DNA of 12,397 nucleotides from Candidatus Competibacteraceae bacterium (lineage in GTDB: Bacteria; Pseudomonadota; Gammaproteobacteria; Competibacterales; Competibacteraceae), in contig JAAUQA010000042.1 in assembly GCA_012032855.1 (NCBI GenBank), forward strand, positions 1 through 12,397. The letters run 5' to 3'. A program made the translations under genes and the position numbers. This document shows positions 1 through 8,613 of the stretch, piece after piece. How positions within the stretch are numbered: the stretch's first letter is position 1; each line of letters starts with the position of its first letter. Under the pieces are notes generated by a model, which was not told the origin of the DNA, ran no database searches, and was given only the letters and a program-made list of their open reading frames with translations.

Positions 1-111
1 GGCGCGATGGCGGATACGCACCTGACAAGCGCCGGGATCGCCAATCTCGACGTCCTCCCAACGCATGGCTTCGGGACCGCCGTATTCGTGAACACGGATA
101 GCTTTGCTCAT
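1..111 (-). CDS. Quinone oxidoreductase-like MDR protein, N-terminal part (runs off the window)
   Basis: The first 37 codons of a minus-strand gene are visible, starting MSKAIRVHEYGGPEAM and continuing with a W-E-D-V-E-I-G-D-P segment. The x-H-x-x-G-G-P-E-x-x opening, followed by an acidic stretch and V-R-I-R-H-R-A, is the usual N-terminus of zinc-independent NADPH:quinone oxidoreductases of the medium-chain dehydrogenase/reductase family. These are soluble enzymes that reduce quinones with NADPH. The start is well supported: an AGGAG Shine-Dalgarno sequence lies 7 bases before the ATG. The Rossmann fold and catalytic region are outside the window, so the exact substrate cannot be judged; another zinc-independent MDR such as an enoyl reductase remains possible. 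It is divergent from kdsD. Confidence 0.75.
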   Translation of the reverse strand, partial: MSKAIRVHEYGGPEAMRWEDVEIGDPGACQVRIRHRA

Positions 112-221
112 CTCACTTCTCCTGCAGGCTGTTTGCGATGGCTACATTTTAGGCGCAGCAGCAGGATTTGCTACACTCTTTCGCATTTCCCGGACCCTTA
201 ACCAACACGCGACACCATGCA
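112..221. promoter_or_regulatory. Divergent promoter region between the quinone oxidoreductase gene and kdsD
   Basis: This 110-base gap separates two divergent genes. On the plus strand an extended -10 element, TGCTACACT (169-177), has a weak TTTAGG-like -35 (148-153, 18-base spacer) and would start transcription near 184, toward kdsD. On the minus strand TAAAAT (151-146) is a possible -10 for the oxidoreductase, placing its start near 139; its -35 is poor. The two predicted promoters overlap and could interfere with each other. These are pattern matches only. Confidence 0.35.
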
Positions 222-1228
222 ATGACTCATTTCCCCTCACAATACGATTCTCAGCTCACGCTCCACGAAGACAGACTGAAGGAGTTGGGCAGTATGGTTC
301 TGCAGGAGAAGCACAGGCCATAACCCGCCTGTTGCAGCGCCTGGACGACAATTTTGTGCGTGCCTGTCACATCTTATTGGCCTGCCAGGGGCGTATCGTA
401 GTCATCGGCATGGGGAAATCCGGGCATATCGGCGGCAAGATCGCGGCGACCTGGCTAGTACCGGTAGCCCGCCTTTTCGTCCATCCTGCCGAAGCCAGTC
501 ACGGCGATTTGGGCATGATCACCCCCAGCGATGTGGTACTGGCGCTGTCCAATTCAGGCGAAACCGCGGAAATCGTCACCCTGTTGCCGCTGATCAAGCG
601 CTTAGGCGTTCCTTTGATCGCCTTGACCGGTAATGGGCACTCGACTTTGGGCAGCAGTGCAGATGTACATATCGACGTCGGGGTCGAACAGGAAGCCTGT
701 CCTTTGGGATTGGCGCCGACCGCTAGCACTACGGCGACTTTGGCGATGGGGGATGCGCTGGCGGTTTCTTTACTGGAAGCCCGCGGGTTTACCGCCGAAG
801 ACTTCGCCCGTTCCCATCCGGGCGGGCAATTGGGACGGCGTTTGCTGCTGTTGATTGATGACATTATGCACAGCGGTGAGCAAATACCCCGCAATGCACC
901 CGAGGATTTGCTGGGGATCGCCCTCATGGAGATGACGCGTAAGGGCTTGGGTATGACAGTGATCACCGACCCCGATCAGCGGGTGCTCGGGGTGCTGACC
1001 GATGGGGATTTGCGCCGGGCTTTGGATCGGCGTATCGACGTGCACGGGAGCCCGGTATCCGCCGTGATGACCCGCGATTGCAAAACCGTATCACCCGGCT
1101 TATTAGCTGCGGAAGCCTTGCATTTGATGGAAACCAGTAAAATCAATGCGCTACCGGTGGTTGACGAGTCTAATCGGCTGATCGGCGCCTTTAATATGCA
1201 CGATTTGTTGCGGGCCGGCGTGGTCTGA
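222..1228 (+). CDS. kdsD: Arabinose-5-phosphate isomerase KdsD (reading frame interrupted by indels)
   Basis: KdsD interconverts ribulose-5-phosphate and arabinose-5-phosphate, the first step of KDO synthesis for lipopolysaccharide. The SIS domain (about residues 30-200) shows GMGKSGHIG, HPAEASHGDLGMI, SNSGETAEI and the SHPGGQLGRRLL segment. Two CBS domains follow, with LGVLTDGDLRRAL and the typical ending NMHDLLRAGVV. The natural start is probably the ATG at 222 (MTHFPSQYDSQLTLHEDRL), but that frame hits TAA at about 321. Adding one base after 308 gives L-Q-E-E-A-Q-A-I-T and joins it to the main frame. At 449-477 the conserved LASTGSPAFFVHP is read as WLVPVARLFVHP; restoring one base in each of three short runs (C at 450-451, C/G near 470-472, T at 474-477) recovers it. 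No good ribosome-binding site is seen before 222. The corrected protein is about 336 residues, near the 328 of E. coli KdsD. No kdsC or lpt genes are adjacent. Confidence 0.88.
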
Positions 1229-1237
1229 TCCCTGTGA

Positions 1238-2968
1238 TCACGATGTGGACAGATCGCTGCTGACTGGTTGATTTTGCAGTAAATCGTAATGAGCTTGAGC
1301 CGGGCGCCGCTCAACCAGCTGCTCCGCGACACTGGCCAGACGCAGCAGGTGATGCTCCTCCCAAGGTCGGCCGATGGCATGAAAACCGATGGGTAATCCT
1401 AGAGCATCGTAACCGGCGGGAAACGATATGGCCGGTAATCCGGCGAAATTGGCCGGTACCACGAAACGCATGATATCGGTCATCAGCCCGATGTCCGACT
1501 CACCTTCCGGCAACGCATCAGCCCGAATCTGCGGCGCGGTACAAGCGGTGGTCGGGGTGACAATCATGTCCACTTGCTGCATGGCTCGATAAAAGTGCGC
1601 GGTCATCCGGGTTCGGATGCGTTGCGCCTGAAGATAGTCGCGGGCGGTCAGGGCGCGGGCCAGTACCAAGTGAATCCGGGTCTCCCAGCTGATTTCTCGG
1701 CGATGCAGATCGTAGTAAGGCTCCAAGGCCGATCCCAATTCCGCTAGAATGGTAATCGCATGGGCAATCCGCCCGATATCCAGTTCAGGAATGTCGATTT
1801 CTCGCAGTTGCGCACCTTGTTTCACGAAAGCGTCGAGCAGAGCCTGACAACGATCCACTACGGCGGAATCGGCATGTCTGAACCAAGCACGATACACGCC
1901 CAAGGTCAAGCCGTTCAGATCTGGCGACGCCAAGCCTCGGAGACTAACCGGAGGCTGAACCAACGTTTTCCGGTCGCACGCATCGGGGCCGGCGATGACT
2001 GCATAAGCCAGTGCAACATCACGCACTGTAGCTCCGATGGGGCCGGGTTGAACGACGCTACACGCTTGGGTAGGGGAACCGAATCCGCTGATTCGCCCAT
2101 ACGTCGGTTTCAGTCCCACCATGCCGCAAAACGCTGCCGGAATACGAATTGATCCCCCGCCATCCGTGCCGATGGCGACAGAACAGACCCCGCTGGCGAC
2201 AGCCGCTGCCGAACCGCTGGAACTCCCACCGGCACAGTGGGCCGGCTGATAGGGATTGCGCACCGCACCGTAGTGAGGGTTCAATCCGGTTACCCCGATC
2301 CCTAATTCGTGCATATTGGTTTTGCCGAGCAGCACGGCGCCCGCATCCCGAAGTCTTTTAACCACGGTCGCCTCTTCGTGGGGGGGATTCCGGCCTAGAA
2401 ACGAGCTGCCCAAGGTTGAACCATAGGGCAGCAGGTCGAATTCGTCCTTAATCGCTACCGGCACCCCATCGAACGGTCCCAAAGGTTTACCGGCTTGCCA
2501 GCGTTGCGCGGACGCTTGGGCTTGCGCCATGACCACATCCCCCTGGCAGGCAATGAACATGCGCAAGGGAAGCGCGGCGGTTTCACTGGCGGAGATTGCC
2601 GCCAATGCGCGTTGCGCCACCTGTTCCGGGGTCGTGGAACCTGCTTCATAGGCACGCCCATAATCCAAGACACAGGCAAATCCGCTGGGATTTTCATGGT
2701 GACTCTCGACTGTCCCCACCAATGTCGGGACTGAGGAAATTTCCAATTTCGGGACCGGGGTATCCCAAAATAGGTAAGGCTGAAAAGACGGTTCGTCTTC
2801 CACCACCAGCGAGCGCAACTTTTCGATCCCGCCGGTGCGCAGCAGTTGACCCAGCAGTAGCGGACGGGTTAGCGGGTTTTCCAGTAACCGGGTTACCCAA
2901 CGCAGCTTGCCGCCGGCTAAGCGCGGCACGTGCACTGACTTAAGATCATAATTGATGCCGCTGCTCAT
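1238..2968 (-). CDS. Amidase-signature (AS) family hydrolase, FAAH-like
   Basis: This is an intact 576-residue serine hydrolase of the amidase signature family, which cleaves carboxamide bonds. From the chosen start, the catalytic triad is Lys174 (VPVAIKDEFD), cis-Ser249 (GGSSSGSAAAV) and nucleophile Ser273 (GTDGGGSIRIPAAFCG). The spacings, 75 and 24 residues, are the same as the K142-S217-S241 triad known for mammalian fatty acid amide hydrolase, and the length is also close to it. About 110 residues precede the core, more than in compact bacterial AS amidases such as GatA. I chose the ATG at 2968 (MSSGINYDLKSVHVPRL) because the further upstream in-frame codons to 3085 give unamidase-like sequence and run into the sirtuin gene. 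No strong Shine-Dalgarno is seen. No signal peptide is seen, so it is probably cytoplasmic. The substrate is unknown. It converges on kdsD with a 9-base gap. Confidence 0.88.
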   Translation of the reverse strand: MSSGINYDLKSVHVPRLAGGKLRWVTRLLENPLTRPLLLGQLLRTGGIEKLRSLVVEDEPSFQPYLFWDTPVPKLEISSVPTLVGTVESHHENPSGFACVLDYGRAYEAGSTTPEQVAQRALAAISASETAALPLRMFIACQGDVVMAQAQASAQRWQAGKPLGPFDGVPVAIKDEFDLLPYGSTLGSSFLGRNPPHEEATVVKRLRDAGAVLLGKTNMHELGIGVTGLNPHYGAVRNPYQPAHCAGGSSSGSAAAVASGVCSVAIGTDGGGSIRIPAAFCGMVGLKPTYGRISGFGSPTQACSVVQPGPIGATVRDVALAYAVIAGPDACDRKTLVQPPVSLRGLASPDLNGLTLGVYRAWFRHADSAVVDRCQALLDAFVKQGAQLREIDIPELDIGRIAHAITILAELGSALEPYYDLHRREISWETRIHLVLARALTARDYLQAQRIRTRMTAHFYRAMQQVDMIVTPTTACTAPQIRADALPEGESDIGLMTDIMRFVVPANFAGLPAISFPAGYDALGLPIGFHAIGRPWEEHHLLRLASVAEQLVERRPAQAHYDLLQNQPVSSDLSTS

Positions 2969-3066
2969 CGCGGAATGTTTAAACCCAAGTTCATCACAAA
3001 TACCCCGGCAGAATAGAATGATAATGTGGTATTTTTGCTCAGTCCGCAACGCTTGCCCACAGTCTG
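2969..3066. promoter_or_regulatory. Divergent intergenic region between the amidase and the sirtuin gene
   Basis: This 98-base gap between two divergent starts must hold promoters for both genes unless they lie in coding sequence. For the sirtuin, TAGAAT (3014-3019) and GATAAT (3020-3025) each match five of six -10 positions. The only -35-like element for the former is TTCATC (2990-2995, 18-base spacer), which is weak. I see no convincing promoter in the amidase direction and no operator palindrome. Confidence 0.25.
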
Positions 3067-3808
3067 ATGTTAACGATTCCCTCACAGTTACTGGCTACCC
3101 TACGCAACACCCGACGAGTGGCCGTATTAACCGGCGCCGGTATCTCGGCGGAAAGTGGTGTCCCCACTTTTCGCGAAGCCCAAACCGGCCTCTGGGCGCG
3201 TTATAACCCGGAAGAGCTGGCTACGCCTGAAGCGTTCCAGCACAATCCCAAACTGGTGTGGGATTGGTACGTTTGGCGGCGGCAATTGGTGAGCAACGCG
3301 CAGCCGAATGCCGGCCATCACGCCCTGGTGGAACTGGAGCAGCGCCTACCGACCTTTACCTTGATTACTCAGAATGTCGACGGCCTGCACCGGCGCGCCG
3401 GTAACCGACAGGTGTTGGAACTCCACGGCAATCTGTTCGGCACGCGATGTTTTGCTGAGGCAACGCGGGTGGATGAGTGGCCCGAGACTGGCGAAAACAC
3501 CACCCCGCTGTCCGCACTGCAACGCTTGGTTGCGGCCCGATGTGGTTTGGTTCGGTGAGGGGTTACCGGTTGAGACGCTGCGTCAAGCCGAAACTGCAAC
3601 CACCGATTGCGAGGTGTTTTTCAGTATTGGCACTTCAGCGCTGGTTTATCCGGCGGCCGGCTTGCCGTTGTTGGCGCAGAATTGCGGTGCTACGGTAGTG
3701 GAAATCAATCCCCAGCCTACGCCGTTAAGCGAACACGCGGACTTTTCACTGCAGGGACCAGCCGGCCAGGTTTTGCCTTCTCTAGTTCAACAGGCTTTTT
3801 CAGCTTAA
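3067..3808 (+). CDS. cobB: NAD-dependent protein deacylase, Sir2/CobB family (one apparent frameshift)
   Basis: Sirtuins remove acyl groups from lysines while consuming NAD. The NAD-binding GAGISAESGVPTFR (residues 23-36), TQNVDGLHRRAG (101-112), catalytic His120 in LELHGNLF, the second zinc pair CPHC and RPDVVWFGEGLP are all present. Residues Tyr68 and Arg71 in WYVWRR form the Y-x-x-R pair known from SIRT5/CobB-type enzymes that accept succinyl or malonyl lysine. Only one cysteine (Cys128) of the first zinc pair is visible; the usual second one is not seen. The frame starting at 3067 ends at 3558 unless one C of the CCCC run at 3503-3506 is removed, which joins ...GENTT to RCPHCNAWLRPDVVWFGE. 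The corrected protein is 246 residues, typical for the family. It is divergent from the amidase and converges on the hybrid kinase with a 29-base gap that shows no clear terminator. Confidence 0.87.
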
Positions 3809-3837
3809 TTGAGAACCGCTGATCAAACAGGTTGAAT

Positions 3838-5822
3838 TCAGTCGTTTTTCAGCCAGCGCTGCAGCACAGCGATGAGCTGCTTGCGGGAAAAGGCTTGCCG
3901 AGATAATCGTCCATGCCGATGGATAGGCACTCCTCGCGAAATCCTTTGACCACATTTGCCGTCAGCGCGATTACCGGCACCCGTGAGTTTCCTTTGACTG
4001 ATTCGCGATGACGCAATTCCGCAGTGGCGGCAAAACCGTCCAATTCCGGCATCTGGCAATCCATAATCACCAAGTCGTAATCGGTGTGATCCAGCGCCGT
4101 TAGCGCTTGCAACCCGTTGTCGACTATATCCACGCGGCACCCCAGTTGTTCGAGCGTAGCCCGCACAACTTCCCGGTTAATCGGATTATCCTCGGCGACT
4201 AGCAGATGAGCGCCCGTGAACAGCGCTGTTTCATCAGTTTTTGTTGATGACACAGCAGAATCCTCGATCTCATTAAAGAGCGCTATCGGCAACGATACAT
4301 TGAACCAAAAACGGGACCCCGCACCCGGTATGCTTTCGACACCGATGTGGCCATGCATGAGCTTGAGCAATTGTCGGCAAATCGCCAGCCCCAACCCGGT
4401 GCCACCGTAGCAGCGCGCCATCGTGCTGTCCGCTTGAGTGAAAGAAGTAAAAATTTTGCCGTGGGCTTCCGGCGCAATACCAATCCCGGTATCAATGACC
4501 TCAAATTGTAGCTGACTGCGCGCAGGGGGCTGGTCCACAACTCGCAACCGGACGGTCACTTGACCGTGATGAGTAAATTTGATGGCGTTACCGGTCAAAT
4601 TGACTAACACTTGTCGCAGCCGGCCTGGATCGCCGTAACAGCCGGATGCCAGCTGATCGGGCATGTCGGCGTATAGTTGCAGCTCCTTGTTGCACGCGCG
4701 CTCGGACAGTAACGCGATGGTTTCGTTGACTAATTCGCGGGGATCGAAGGCTACGTTCGACAACTCCAACTTACCGGCTTCGATCTTGGAGAAATCCAGA
4801 ATATCGTTGACGATGTCTAGTAAAGACCGGCCCGACTGCAGCAGTTGCTGAACGTGTAACTGTTGTTGAGTGGTCAATTCCGTGTCCATCAATAACTCCG
4901 CCATGCCTAATACACCGTTCAGGGGCGTGCGGATTTCATGGCTCATGGTTGCCAGAAACTGAGATTTTTCTCGGTTGGCGGCTTCTGCCACCTCTTTAGC
5001 CTGTTGCAACGCTTGGGTACGCGCTTCCACCAAATCTTGCAAGTGATCACGGTGCTGGCGTAATTCCGTTTCCATGCGGCGACGCTCGGCCACATTCCGG
5101 AAAGTTAACACAATGCCGAGGATCTTGCCCTGGTCGTCTTCAATCAAAGCAGCATTGCACTCCACCGGTTCTTCCTCGCCGTTTCGAGTGAGTAGCAACA
5201 GCCCTTGCATCGGATCGCTGGCCTCATCGGCTAGGCATTCGACCGGGGTCCGGGTCTTTTCGTCCACTACTTTGAAAACTTCGGCCAAAGGTCGCCCCAC
5301 CGCATCGGTCTGGCACCAACCGGCTAGCGTTTCGGCGAGCGGATTCATGAAAGTAATTAGCCCACGCGAATCAGTGGTAATCACGCCTTCACCGATGCTT
5401 CTGAGCGTGGTTTCCAACCAGCGCCGGTTCTCTTCCAAATTCCTCTCCATGGTGTGCCGGAAAAGCGCCATCTCCACCGTGCTCCGCAGTTCTCTCCCCT
5501 CAAATGGCTTAAGGAGATAACCGGAAGGCGCTGTTACTTTGGCGCGCTCCAGAGTCTTTTCATCCGAATAAGCGGTAAGATAAACGACGGGAACCGGGTG
5601 CCGGGATTTGATTTGCGCGGCGGTAGTAACGCCGTCCATCTCGCCGGCCAGCATAATATCCATCAACACCATGTCGGGATGAATAGCGGCGACCTGACTG
5701 ACCGCTTCTTCTCCGGATGCAAAGATCGCTGGCACTTCGTAGCCCAGACCTTCCAGTTTCTTGCGTAGCGACAAGGCGACGACTCCTTCGTCCTCGACGA
5801 CCATAATGCGGGCCTTACTCAT
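3838..5822 (-). CDS. Hybrid histidine kinase REC-PAS-HisKA-HATPase-REC (one apparent frameshift)
   Basis: This is a soluble signalling protein of about 661 residues after correction. Domains in order: an N-terminal receiver (1-125; E10-D11, phospho-acceptor Asp55 in VLMDIML, VYLTAYSDE, LLKPF); a PAS domain (about 130-250); a coiled linker; a HisKA dimerisation domain with phospho-accepting His295 in FLATMSHEIRTPLNG; a HATPase with the N-box LVNLTGNAIKF, DTGIGI and GGTGLGLAI; and a C-terminal receiver (LLVAEDNPINREVV, Asp588 in VIMDCQMPELDGF, VIALTAN). The frame ends early in ...DYLGKPFPASSSS. Adding one T to the run at 3888-3891 restores GKPFSRKQLIAVLQRWLKND and the stop at 3838. I chose the ATG at 5822, which overlaps the upstream kinase stop (TGATG); an AGGAG lies 9 bases before the GTG-ATG pair, and GTG at 5825 is an alternative. 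No DNA-binding output is present, so the final target is elsewhere. Confidence 0.92.
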
Positions 5823-8489
5823 CACTTCAGACTCCTGTGTTGCGTTATGGGAGTGAAGGCGATGGCAATAGCGGTACCCGATTCATGAGCTAATTGGATG
5901 TCGCCCTGTAACTGCCGAACCAAGGTTGTCACGATCATAAGACCCAGCGATTGCGTGTTATGTAGTTCGTGGTTCGGTGCCAAACCCACGCCATCGTCAG
6001 CAACGCGCAAGATCACCCGCTGCCCATCTCCACGCGCTAGTGTCATGGTAATTTGACCGGGACGATCATCGGGGAATGCATGTTTGAGCGCGTTGGAAAC
6101 CAGTTCATTGATAATTAGCCCGCAGGGAACGGCAGTTTCGACACTGAGCGGAATCGGTTCGACATCGGTATGTAAAACGATGTTGCGCTTTTCACTCGCA
6201 TAAGACTGCAGCAGATAGTGGGCTAGATTGTCGGCGTATTCGGCGAAATCGATCCGTGCAAGATCGGCGGATTGATAAAGAAGCTCATGAATCAGCGCCA
6301 TTGAACGAACCCGGTGCTGGCTTTCCTGAAATAATTCGCGAGTGACTGGATCTTTCGTATAGTCTGCCTGCAAGTCCAGCAAACTGCTGATGATCTGCAG
6401 GTTGTTCTTGACCCGATGGTGAATTTCTTTCAAGAGAACTTCTTTCTCTTCCAGGGAAACTTTCAGTCGTTCTTCCGCCTGTTTGAGAGCGGTAATGTCG
6501 CGTCCTACCGATTGAAATCCCGTGACGCGCCCAGCGTCATCCGTGATCGCCTGGTCAGTCCATTGCTGCCAACGGATACCGCCGCCGGGGGCAATGACCG
6601 AGTGTTCGTATGTCACGACCGAGAGATTGGCGGCCAGCGAACGCAGGTGTTCCCGAATGGTCACGTGATCTTGTTCGGGTACCAGTTCTAAGAAACTGCG
6701 TCCGATCAGTTCCTCCCGGGTGCGTTCGAAGCAGCGGCAATAAGCTGCGTTAACGAAAGTAATCGTGGTGTCCGGTGAAAACCGACAGATGTACTCGGCT
6801 TGAATCTCGACGATTGCCCGATAACGCGTCTCGCTGTCGCGCAACGCGATTTCCGTGCGTTGGTGTTCGGCAATCTCCTGTTGCAAAGCGGCGGTGCGCT
6901 CCAGCACCAATTCCTCAAGACGATGGCGGTGTTGTTTCAATTCGATCTCGGCCAATTTACGTGTCGTCACATCGCGATACACGACGCCCACCGCAAACAT
7001 TTGGCCTTGCGCATCACGGATCGGCGACAGCCGAGATTCGCTGTACACGATATGGTCTCCCACCGGCAAGCTGTCCTCGACGTCCATCGGCTCTGCAGTG
7101 GCGAACACACGTTCCACCCGCTCCATCCACAACTGCATAAACTCTGGAATATGGCCTAGACCGTCACGAATGTTTTTCCCAATAACGTGCTCTCGGGTGG
7201 TACCGACGTGATCAATAGCGGCCTGGTTGGCACACAGATAATTGTATTCCTGATCCCAAACTAGAATGCAGTCTGCTGTTGATTCAATAATGGCTTTAAA
7301 CCGTTCCTCGCTCTTGCGCAGCGCGTCCTCCATCTGTTTACGTTCGGTGAGATCCAGCACAAAGGCGATGGCCTGACCATCACTATCCAATTCAGTGATG
7401 CCCAATAGAACCGGAATTCGACTGCCGTCCTTTCGGTAATACTCCTTTTCCCAAGGCGGAACGGAACCGGTCTCGTTATATCGTTGCACAGCTTGCAACT
7501 CACATGGTATCCATTCCGGCGGAGTCATGGCGCGCCAATCGAGCGGCAAATCGGAACGTTGATAGCCGGTCATGCGCAGAAATGCGTCGTTGGCGTCGGT
7601 AATGGCGCCCGCTGTGTTACAGAACTGAATGCCGATGATGTTGGATTCACGCAAACGGCGGAATTGTCGTTCGCTTTGCCGGACCTTTTCCTCAGCCCGT
7701 TTGCGACCACTGATATCCCGCAACAGCATCACGAACCGACCATCGGCATCGGTCGCTTTTCCCTTGGCGGCAATGGAAATTCGAACCATTGGGAACCCAG
7801 CGCTGTTTCCAGACGCCTACTCGACCGACCGGTATGCGCTCCTGTGGCGGATTGCTTCAGGGCGTTCGTGACCAAACCGGCTATTTCCGCGGGCAGCACG
7901 GCTGAGACTTGGCGACCGATCAACTCGGCTGGCGAGACGTTTAGCACGTCAGGATCGTTGGCCCGAAAATCGTAAATGTTCCCTTGCGCATTGACCTCGA
8001 ACAATAGGTCGGGCAGCGCATTCAATGTCGCTTCCAAGCGGTCGCGCATCTCACTGAGGTCCTGCGTGCGGCTCGCCACGCATTGTTCTAGTTCAGCTTG
8101 CGTCTTCCTGTTGGTTTCCGACGACTCAGCGCTCTGCGCCTCCAAATGAGCTGCCAGAGTATCCAGAGTTCGGCCTAGTTGTCCGAATTCATCAGTCGTT
8201 GCCCAATTGACTCGTGCCCTATAATCACCTGCCATTTGCCGTTGCACCACGGCGGTTAAATGGCGCAGTGGTTTTAGTACGATGCTTTGAATGGCGACAA
8301 ACAGCAACGCTGAAACCAACAACGCAAGAACTGCAGCAATCGGTTGCTCTGGTCGGTAAACATAAAAGCCGGTCTCAATACCAATTATCAGTAGTAGACC
8401 GAAAAAACACTGGTAACCAGCTTAATGGCTACTTTGGAATTGTTAATGCGATTAATAAAGCGAGGGATCATTCTGAATATAGGGGGCAT
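5822..8489 (-). CDS. Membrane sensor kinase, TM-HAMP-4xPAS-HisKA_2-HATPase (two apparent frameshifts)
   Basis: The corrected protein has about 889 residues. Two N-terminal membrane segments (about 22-40 and 50-72) enclose a very short outside loop ([11 protein letters not shown]). A HAMP-like linker follows ([19 protein letters not shown], about 70-120), then a coiled stretch and four PAS domains (about 160-270, 275-395, 400-515, 550-670). The kinase core is of the HisKA_2/HWE-related type: [17 protein letters not shown] near residue 690, the N-box [13 protein letters not shown] and DDGVGL. Two single-base losses split it. One is in the A-run at 8402-8407, where six A's would need to be seven to join KLVTSVF to FGLLLIIGI. 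The other is in TT at 7780-7781, joining GSQWFE to [10 protein letters not shown] place the start at the ATG 8489 ([14 protein letters not shown]); the ribosome-binding site is weak. Short outside loop and PAS tandem suggest intracellular or membrane-redox signals, but no cofactor residues are certain. It is translationally coupled to the hybrid kinase. Confidence 0.88.
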
Positions 8490-8517
8490 CTTCGGTACGC
8501 CGAATAAAACAGCTGTT

Positions 8518-8553
8518 ATCGGCTTTTAAAGTAGACAAACTATAGCCCACAAA
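8518..8553 (-). promoter_or_regulatory. Candidate sigma70 promoter of the two-kinase operon
   Basis: On the minus strand a -35-like TTTGTG (8553-8548) is followed after 17 bases by a -10-like TTTAAA (8530-8525), giving a start near 8518 and a leader of about 29 bases before the kinase ATG. An alternative -10, TATAGT (8544-8539), has no good -35. Neither match is strong. Confidence 0.3.
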
Positions 8554-8575
8554 GACAGTCTGGAATTGTGAATAA

Positions 8576-8593
8576 TTGTGAAAAATATCACAA
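8576..8593. promoter_or_regulatory. Perfect CRP/Vfr-type palindrome upstream of the sensor operon
   Basis: The sequence TTGTGAAAAATATCACAA is a perfect inverted repeat that fits the CRP core TGTGA-N6-TCACA exactly. A further TTGTGA half-site (8566-8571) lies in direct orientation 10 bases away. The centre (8584.5) is about 66 bases upstream of the start predicted from the TTTGTG/TTTAAA promoter, a distance compatible with class I activation. The site lies just outside the recognisable IS481 coding remnant, so part of it could derive from the element end. Confidence 0.5.
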
Positions 8594-8613
8594 AATTGGG
8601 CTGGGCCTTGCAG

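Noticed and set aside
104..221. N-terminal extension of kdsD back to 104
   Set aside because: It gives low-complexity, family-unlike sequence across the divergent promoter region; the family-like N-terminus lies in another frame from 222.
2969..3085. Longer amidase start at 3085 (39 extra residues)
   Set aside because: It would overlap the sirtuin start and the extra residues resemble nothing in the family.
6775..7211. Long plus-strand reading frames opposite the sensor kinase
   Set aside because: They are antisense shadows of PAS-encoding sequence, with no ribosome-binding sites and no recognisable protein family.
7729..8322. Separate short HAMP-PAS protein upstream of the sensor kinase
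   Set aside because: It breaks inside a PAS domain whose second half continues one frame over; one missing base explains it as a single gene.
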